From Excoecaria cochinchinensis (lineage: Eukaryota; Streptophyta; Magnoliopsida; Malpighiales; Euphorbiaceae), in NCBI GenBank assembly GCA_947683425.1, contig CANTUQ010000070.1, positions 3,870,001 through 3,934,000 of the forward strand: 64,000 nucleotides of DNA, written 5' to 3'. Below the pieces are notes generated by a model, which saw only the letters and a list, made by a program, of their open reading frames with translations, made no database searches and was not told the DNA's origin. Both the position numbers and the translations under genes were made by a program. Positions 59,801-64,000 of the stretch are shown here, in pieces. Every line of letters begins with the position of its first letter. Positions within the stretch are counted from its first letter, which is position 1.

Positions 59801-60086
59801 GAGGGAGGACGCCTACACCAAGATCGCTGCCTACAAACAAAGAGTGGCCAGATACCATAATGCTAAAGTGAGGTCCAGAACCTTTAATGTAGGTGATCTG
59901 GTGCTCAGAAAGGGAGAATTAGGCTCGGGAAATGCCGGAGTAGGAAAGCTAATGCCAAATTGGGAAGGGCCCTACGAGGTCTCTAAAGTCTTAAGCCCGA
60001 GCACTTATAGGCTCCGAACTGTGGAAGGGCAAGATATCCCCAGAAGCTGGAATGTTGAGGTACTCAAAAAGTACCATGTCTCATAA
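56862..60086 (+). CDS. Intact pol polyprotein of Retro-2: RT, RNase H, second RNase H, integrase
   Basis: 1,074 codons without interruption. RT about residues 60-290, with the YADD active site at 223-226. RT-connected RNase H follows to about 485. A second RNase H-like domain starts at 502 (MTVDGAANDTRGGVGI; acidic residues near 505, 543 and 568), the hallmark of the Tat lineage. Integrase: zinc-binding H726, H733, C764, C767; core D796 (WGMDILGPF), D856 (IADNGKQF) and E892 (TEVSNRT); and a C-terminal domain with GDLVLRK and NWEGPYEV (1,010-1,043). The catalytic residues I can check are all present. No chromodomain, consistent with Tat. The start is set by the first ATG after the protease stop; in vivo it may be made by recoding from gag. 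The nearby gag is broken, so the copy may supply pol in trans. Confidence 0.95.
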   Translation: MDPTEATKARSLNKGKNVQVGTSMDKQTEEAIMHVLTINQATFAWRPEDIPGVDPKIITHKLNVDPTFPPIRQKLRRHAPDRRKFISKEVDRLLKTGTIREVDYPEWLANVVSVKKKSGKLRMCVDFTDLNKACPKDSYPLPSIDQLVDAIACHAIYSLLDAYAGYHQILIWLLDQEKTSFITDEGTFCYRMMPFGLKNAGATYQHLMNKIFKDQIGQNVEVYADDMIVKSRSAEEHPADLAKVFDTLNKFQMKLNPEKCVFGVLSENFLGFLVSQRGIEANPEKIKAILEMQPPRNIKYVQKLNGRITALGRFISSSAKRCMPFFKKLRKSETFIWGEDCQQAFEELKAFLTNPPLLSRPVPSENLYLYLATSKEAVAGALVREEDTQQLPVYYVSEVLRGADLRKGPVEQLIIALMMCARKLRPYFEAYTIVVRSGHPLRKILQTPDLEGKMVGWAIKLQSWDVRYEPRKAIKAQALAYFIAEFASEEPQSQPKPQNWEMTVDGAANDTRGGVGIVIKGPLGITIRYAIKLNFKASNNMAEYEALLQGLRLLHAIRPELVAIRSDSQLVTSQVLGTFEAREATMIQYLAKVKTAFAKLDKAGSEWVLQKVPRDQTAEADRLAKMSASAQSVIEENIAVVDQTSSSLDEPEMMEIDQENETWMSPIAQFLQTGRLPEDKDKVRKVSRKSLNYSIINGDLYKKAFSHPWLKCVTEEERDYILRELHEGICGAHEASRAMARKALQTGYYWPNTLKDAQEKVRICPQCQIHGRIIRQHAADQQPIGVAWPFDQWGMDILGPFPQGKKQMKFLIVAVDHFSKWIEAEPVATITAERVKSFTWKNIICRYGLPNVFIADNGKQFDSSIFRNFCQDLNIKLKFTSVAHPQSNRMTEVSNRTILEGLKKRLGQANGSWTEELQSVLWTYRTSPRTGTHQTPFSLVYGSEAMIPVEVGLPSYRSALYSERMNTQERCQDLDLIEGKREDAYTKIAAYKQRVARYHNAKVRSRTFNVGDLVLRKGELGSGNAGVGKLMPNWEGPYEVSKVLSPSTYRLRTVEGQDIPRSWNVEVLKKYHVS

Positions 60087-60279
60087 TGTATTAGAACCTG
60101 GCATTTGCCTGATTAATAAAAAGGTTCCTTCTTTCATGACTGTTCAATTAGTACATAGTACAGTGTTCTACGCTAGGCTTGACGCCCATCCCAAGCTAAA
60201 AAAGCGAATCTGTCGCGATGGAGGATCTTACCTCCCCAAGTATTATCCATATTATAGAGGATCTAACCTCTCTCGCTTG

Positions 60280-60560
60280 GTTATGCAATTTTTATGCAAT
60301 TCTACGAGTATCACTCAACTCGGTTATGCAATTACTATGCAATTCTACGAGTATCACCTAGCTCAGCTATGCAATTCTTATGCAGCTTTATGAGCATCAC
60401 TTAGCCTAATTGTGCAAATTTAATGCCATCTGAAAAGCCAGATTGACCCGATCGGTCACTGAGCTTAGGCATTATCCGAATTCAGGAAGTACTTGCAAAA
60501 TTTAATGCAAATATTATGCTATTTCACGAGTGGTACTTAGCTCGATTATATTGCAAAATT
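60280..60560 (+). repeat. Degenerate about 60-bp tandem repeats between pol and the antisense gene
   Basis: GCAATTCTACGAGTATCAC-type units at about 60,295, 60,338 and, more diverged, 60,380 and 60,515, each followed by TATGCAATT. The rest of 60,087-60,709 is non-coding. Confidence 0.75.
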
Positions 60561-60709
60561 TAATACAAACTTATGTATATATTGACTCGCAGAAAAATGC
60601 AATTTTATTGAGAATATCTCCACTATACAATTTGTAAAGAATTGTTACAAAGATAGGAAACAAAAGAAAAAGCAAAGCTAATTTAAGCTCCTATGCTAAC
60701 TATCTATGT

Positions 60710-63252
60710 TTACAATTTCCACCTCCACAGGAGGATCAACGATTTGCTCGGCGATATGCTCCGCAGTGGTTTGAGAAGGGTCGGCAGTCGATGGTACAGA
60801 TCCTGCCCCCCTTCAGAGACAGGCCCCATTGAGGAAGGCGCCATTGGCTCGACTTCAGACGCAGGAGGAACCTCTGTTTCGGCTTCGGGGGCTAAAGACG
60901 CCGCAGACTCTACTTCGAGTGGAACCTCTTGGATTGTCTCGAGAGGCGAAAGACCTTCTCCAGTAGCTCTCTCGGTTGCTTCGCCCTCGGAAGTGCCCTC
61001 ATCATCATCATCATTTGGAGGAGCAGGCAGTGATGCCGGGTCGTCCATCCATGTCAGATCCACCCCGGGGAAGTGCCGCCCAGCTTCATGAGCTAGCCGA
61101 GACAACAGCTCCACCTGAGTGTTTGCTAACTCATCAATCAGGCGCTCCTTTTGAGTGGCAAGCTCCATTTCGAGAATCTTCGTGAAGGAAGCCTCCTTCT
61201 CCCCTTCCGATGTCCTCAAGGACTCCACTTCTTTCCGAAGCTGCTCGCCCTCTGCCTTCAACTTGGCGTTCTCAGCAGCCAACTCTCTGCACTCAGCATC
61301 CAGTCGGGTTGCATCTGCCTCGAACCGCCTCAGCTGCGCACCCTCCGCAGATAGACGGGCAACTTCGCCTTTCAGCCTGTCGGCCTCGCTCTGCCGAGCC
61401 TTCAGATCCTGAGCACTCTGGTGGGCCTCCTTCCTCAAGGCCACTGTCTCCGACTGAGAGGCAGCGTACCGCTCCTCTAGTTTGGCCACCTCAGCTCGAA
61501 GGACGGAGGCTTCTTTCTTGGCAGCTTCACAACGAGTGTTCGCCTCCGCCTTGGCCGCGGCGCCTGACTCGACCCTCCCTCTCCACATACAGGCCATCAA
61601 GTGTAGCCGTTGTGTCCTCCTGGCAGCCTACACAAAATCAAGAGTGACTAGATCAGACACAGAGGTGTAAACGAGCACCAGAAACACTATGACGAATCCT
61701 TACGTCTATTAACTGCTGACTGATGACATTGCTTTCTCTGCTGAGCTGACTGGCGTCGCCAGCTTCCCGATGATCTTCATCCCGGAGATGACCCCGGCAG
61801 ATGAAATTAGCCACCTGGCCCACTGAGCATTCATCACCAAAGTTCTCTCTCAAAATGTCCTTCATAGGAACCGGCTGCCGATCGGAAGAGCGTCGTGGAG
61901 ACTCGCCATATTGAACGGCTTTGCCTTTGACGGCAACCCGAGCGTGCGACTCGGCTATCAGCTCAGCAGCTCTCTTCTTAGCCGCTTCCTCGGCCTTCTT
62001 CTGGGCAGCCTCCTCAGCCCTCCTCTTAGCAACCTCTTCCACCTCTCGGAAAGTGGCACCGATCGGCGTATCATCTTCGTCCGACTCATCCCGAAGAGTG
62101 TGGCGCCGAGTGTGCACCAGCTGAGGAGAGGTCTCAGTCCGAGGCACAGTCTTTTTCCCAGCAGCAGAGGTAGGTGCAGCAGTGGCAGCAGGGGGTGCCG
62201 ACGAGATTGGAATGGCCGCGATAGCCGGAGTCATTGTAGAGGCACCGGCTGCACCCCTAGAAGCTCGAAGTTCGGAAGTAAGGACCAATTTCCTCCTTTT
62301 TCTTTGCTCCTGGGCCTTCTTCTCTGCCTCGCATTTTTGCCTGATCCGATCGCCAAGTTGTTTGGAGGCTCCGTTCCCACCGGCCATCTCAGCTGCACAA
62401 CAAAAAATAAATGAGATAAGTTTTTTCATACACAAAATCCCTTCATAAAGCATAAATAAAGTGCAATGCATGATTGATGCACGATGATTGGGTTTTCTCC
62501 CCGATCCTAATGCTCACGTTCTACGTTCTCAGCGTCTTGGGAGCCGGGTGAGCCAAACAGCGTACGCAGAAGGAAACTGGATTCATAAGGCTCTCCATTC
62601 CTGGCTACGACGTCCATTAACTTTTTTATGTCCTTCTCGTACATAGGCTGACCGGCGGCTAGGTCCTTCAGAATCTCAACCCTAGCCGATCGGGTGAGGC
62701 GCACCCCAAATCCACCTTTCCTCCCCACCAAGAAATACCGTTCTTTGTACCCTTTCATAGTGGTGGGGACGATCATCAATTTCCTCTTTGGGCGGCTTGT
62801 AAAGAAATACTCCGTTCCGTCGCTCCGACCCGAGATGTAGAAGAAATGAGTGAAAAGCTCCAGGGTCGGTGCTACCACTTCTATTTTGCAGAGGATTCTG
62901 AAGCACGCCACTGATCTCCAGCCGTTCGGATGTAATTGGTTAAGGCGAGACCATACCCCCTCAACACCGCCATTTCGAAGGCGCCCAACAGGAACCTTAG
63001 GCCTGCATCTAGGCTCCGGAGGTGGCAAACGAACTATTCTCTGCCATCTTGGCCGAAGGGCCCTTCCGTCACCGCCATTGAGTCTGAACAGGCCAACACT
63101 GATATCTCATCAAGAAGGCCGTACTTAGAGGGGATTTCGGCCACCTCTCTAGCAGTCAGTCGAGAATGCAACTCGACGGCTGGTTTGTTCTCATACCACT
63201 CTAAAAAGCTTGTGTCCAATGCTTCAGCACTACTGGAGGCCATCTTCAACAA
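60710..63252 (-). CDS. Antisense extra gene of Retro-2 (Transposase_28-like / coiled coil), three exons
   Basis: Exon A, 63,252-62,518: residues such as RLNQLHPNGWRSVACFRIL, LELFTHFFYISGR and GRKGGFGVRL resemble the Putative gypsy type transposon domain (Pfam Transposase_28). GTGAGC donor; exon B, 62,392-61,704, is Ala/Lys/Glu-rich with AKRRAEEAAQKKAEEAAKKR; GTAAGG donor; exon C, 61,627-60,710, is a long coiled coil (about 61,560-61,130) with an acidic tail. Both splice junctions keep the frame. Within exon A, near 63,030-63,060, the frame slips by one base between GQDGRE and WQRIVRLPPP, so this copy is probably disabled. Antisense ORFs between pol and the 3' LTR are known from Tat-lineage elements (for example Grande and Retand); their role is unresolved. 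A regulatory or RNA-binding job is only a guess. Confidence 0.8.
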
Positions 63253-63494
63253 AAAAGAATGAAGGAAAGGTGCAACTCTCTTTTTTCTAAACGAGATGGG
63301 TATGGGAAGAAAGCAAAAGACGAAATCACAAAGAAAGCAAAAAGGGGAAAAAAGTTACTTACTTGATGAAAAAGACTTAAAAAATTCGAAGGAAGAACAA
63401 AGAATAGTTGCAGAGATCTGGAAATCGAAAGGAGATTTTGACAGAGATTCGCTAGGGATTTCGAAAGTAAAGAAAGAATGCTTTACAGAGTCCC

Positions 63495-63504
63495 CTATTT
63501 ATAG
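63495..63504 (-). promoter_or_regulatory. TATA box of the antisense gene
   Basis: CTATAAATAG on the minus strand, about 240 bp upstream of the antisense ATG at 63,252. The same TATAAATAG core serves the sense LTR promoter at 54,266. The stretch 63,253-63,770 has no other gene. Confidence 0.65.
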
Positions 63505-63770
63505 ATTGAAGCCTCTCAAAAATGCCAAACGACGCACCATTCAACAAGCGCCACGTGTCGAAAGACATTGTGACTCTGCGAACAGCGAAGCGTCGCCCTC
63601 GGTGCGTGCGCAACATTAAATGAAAACAACTGTCCAAGCAGGCGCGTCTCTTCAGAAAAAGCGCCTCCTAAATTCAAAAAGCGCGCCAGTACGCGTCTTC
63701 GGATCGGGAATTTTCAGAACTGATCCCATCCGAACGGACCTTCAAAGGCAATCAACGCCCGATCGGAACT

Positions 63771-64000
63771 TTTGAGGGGGGACAAGTGATAACTCAGCAA
63801 ATATCATTTGCTCTAAGGCCCATCCAGCCGGCCCACTCAACTGGCAAGGCCCAAAGCCTATCAGCCAAAGGTATCAGACACGAGCTCCTAGGCAGCGCAC
63901 ATGCCCGATCGGCTGATGTGACCGCCAGTCCCATCAGCCGCCTGACACAAGGCAGCGCCCACGCCTACCACCTGCTCCTTGTTATGTCGCCGAATACCTA
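63771..64000 (+). repeat. Polypurine tract and 3' LTR of Retro-2 (partial)
   Basis: TTTGAGGGGGGACAAG at 63,771-63,786, then the LTR start TGATAACTCAGCAAATATCA at 63,787. Only the first 214 bp of the LTR are in the window. Confidence 0.93.

Larger units (their letters stand above)
38662..64000 (+). mobile_element. Retro-1: long-LTR Ty3/gypsy element without pol, hosting later insertions
   Basis: 5' LTR 38,662-41,289; primer-binding site at 41,291; gag relic; no protease, RT, RNase H or integrase anywhere before the polypurine tract at 53,008-53,021. The 3' LTR starts at 53,022, is interrupted by Retro-2 at 53,987 and should continue right of the window. Without the 5,170-bp CACTA the internal part is about 6.6 kb. 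The long LTR, this PBS and the gag type suggest a Tat/Ogre-like lineage (inference). It would need another element's pol to move. Confidence 0.85.
53987..64000 (+). mobile_element. Retro-2: Tat-type Ty3/gypsy element nested in the LTR of Retro-1
   Basis: 5' LTR 53,987-54,464, gag-protease relic, intact pol, antisense gene, polypurine tract and 3' LTR from 63,787 running off the window. The visible 214 bp of the two LTRs differ at only a few positions (for example CCCAG/CTCAG, GGTAAG/GGCAAG), so the insertion is young. A TATAAATAG box at 54,266 can drive the genomic RNA. Pol has the extra RNase H domain characteristic of the Tat lineage. Confidence 0.93.

Noticed and set aside
60976..62448. 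Plus-strand ORFs opposite the antisense gene
   Set aside because: The minus-strand frame has matching splice sites, coiled-coil periodicity and a family resemblance; the plus frames have none.

Overview
The window is plant nuclear DNA, almost certainly from a eudicot and probably a rosid (inference). The reasons are spliced genes with GT/AG introns, plant-only gene families and nested plant transposons. I see no rRNA, tRNA, CRISPR or operon structure. Perhaps 5% is ordinary gene sequence; most of the rest is mobile DNA in several nested layers.

Region 1 (1-25,100) is dominated by Mutator-like elements (MULEs). MULE-A runs off the left edge and ends near 4,963. MULE-B (7,669-23,201, 15.5 kb) is delimited by matching terminal inverted repeats and a perfect 9-bp target duplication. 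Both carry the same convergent gene pair: a MuDR-type transposase and a plant mobile domain (PMD/MAIN-like) gene. All four genes are broken. MULE-B also holds a 1.79-kb tandem duplication inside its transposase and a 5.3-kb cytosine-poor insertion. MULE-C (23,758-24,570) is a short non-coding relative sitting inside an older fold-back repeat. The ends of all these elements are made of GC-rich hairpins whose arms differ between copies but stay self-complementary. Between MULE-A and MULE-B lies a damaged seed-type LEA/TMEM205 gene (5,641-6,676, minus) with ABRE-like motifs upstream.

Region 2 (25,100-38,660) is the least invaded. Its one intact gene is a 900-residue protein (31,074-33,776, plus) that matches the C-terminal body of plant TFIIS-N-domain proteins with EAR-type DLN motifs, but the TFIIS domain itself is not visible upstream. 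LINE relics and a MULE end (38,094-38,661) follow.

Region 3 (38,662-64,000) is a retrotransposon nest. Retro-1 is a long-LTR Ty3/gypsy element (LTR about 2.6 kb) that keeps a broken gag, has no pol, and carries a poly(A)-binding-protein fragment, a 25-bp minisatellite and a 69-76-bp tandem array. A 5,170-bp CACTA transposon (47,302-52,471, CTA target duplication) sits in that array and carries pieces of at least three host genes. Retro-2 (53,987 to beyond 64,000), a Tat-type Ty3/gypsy element, inserted into the 3' LTR of Retro-1. It has an intact 1,074-residue pol and an antisense, intron-containing extra gene with its own TATA box.

Order of events inferred from nesting: MULE-D fragment, then Retro-1, then CACTA and Retro-2 independently; the fold-back repeat before MULE-C; MULE-B before its 5.3-kb insert.
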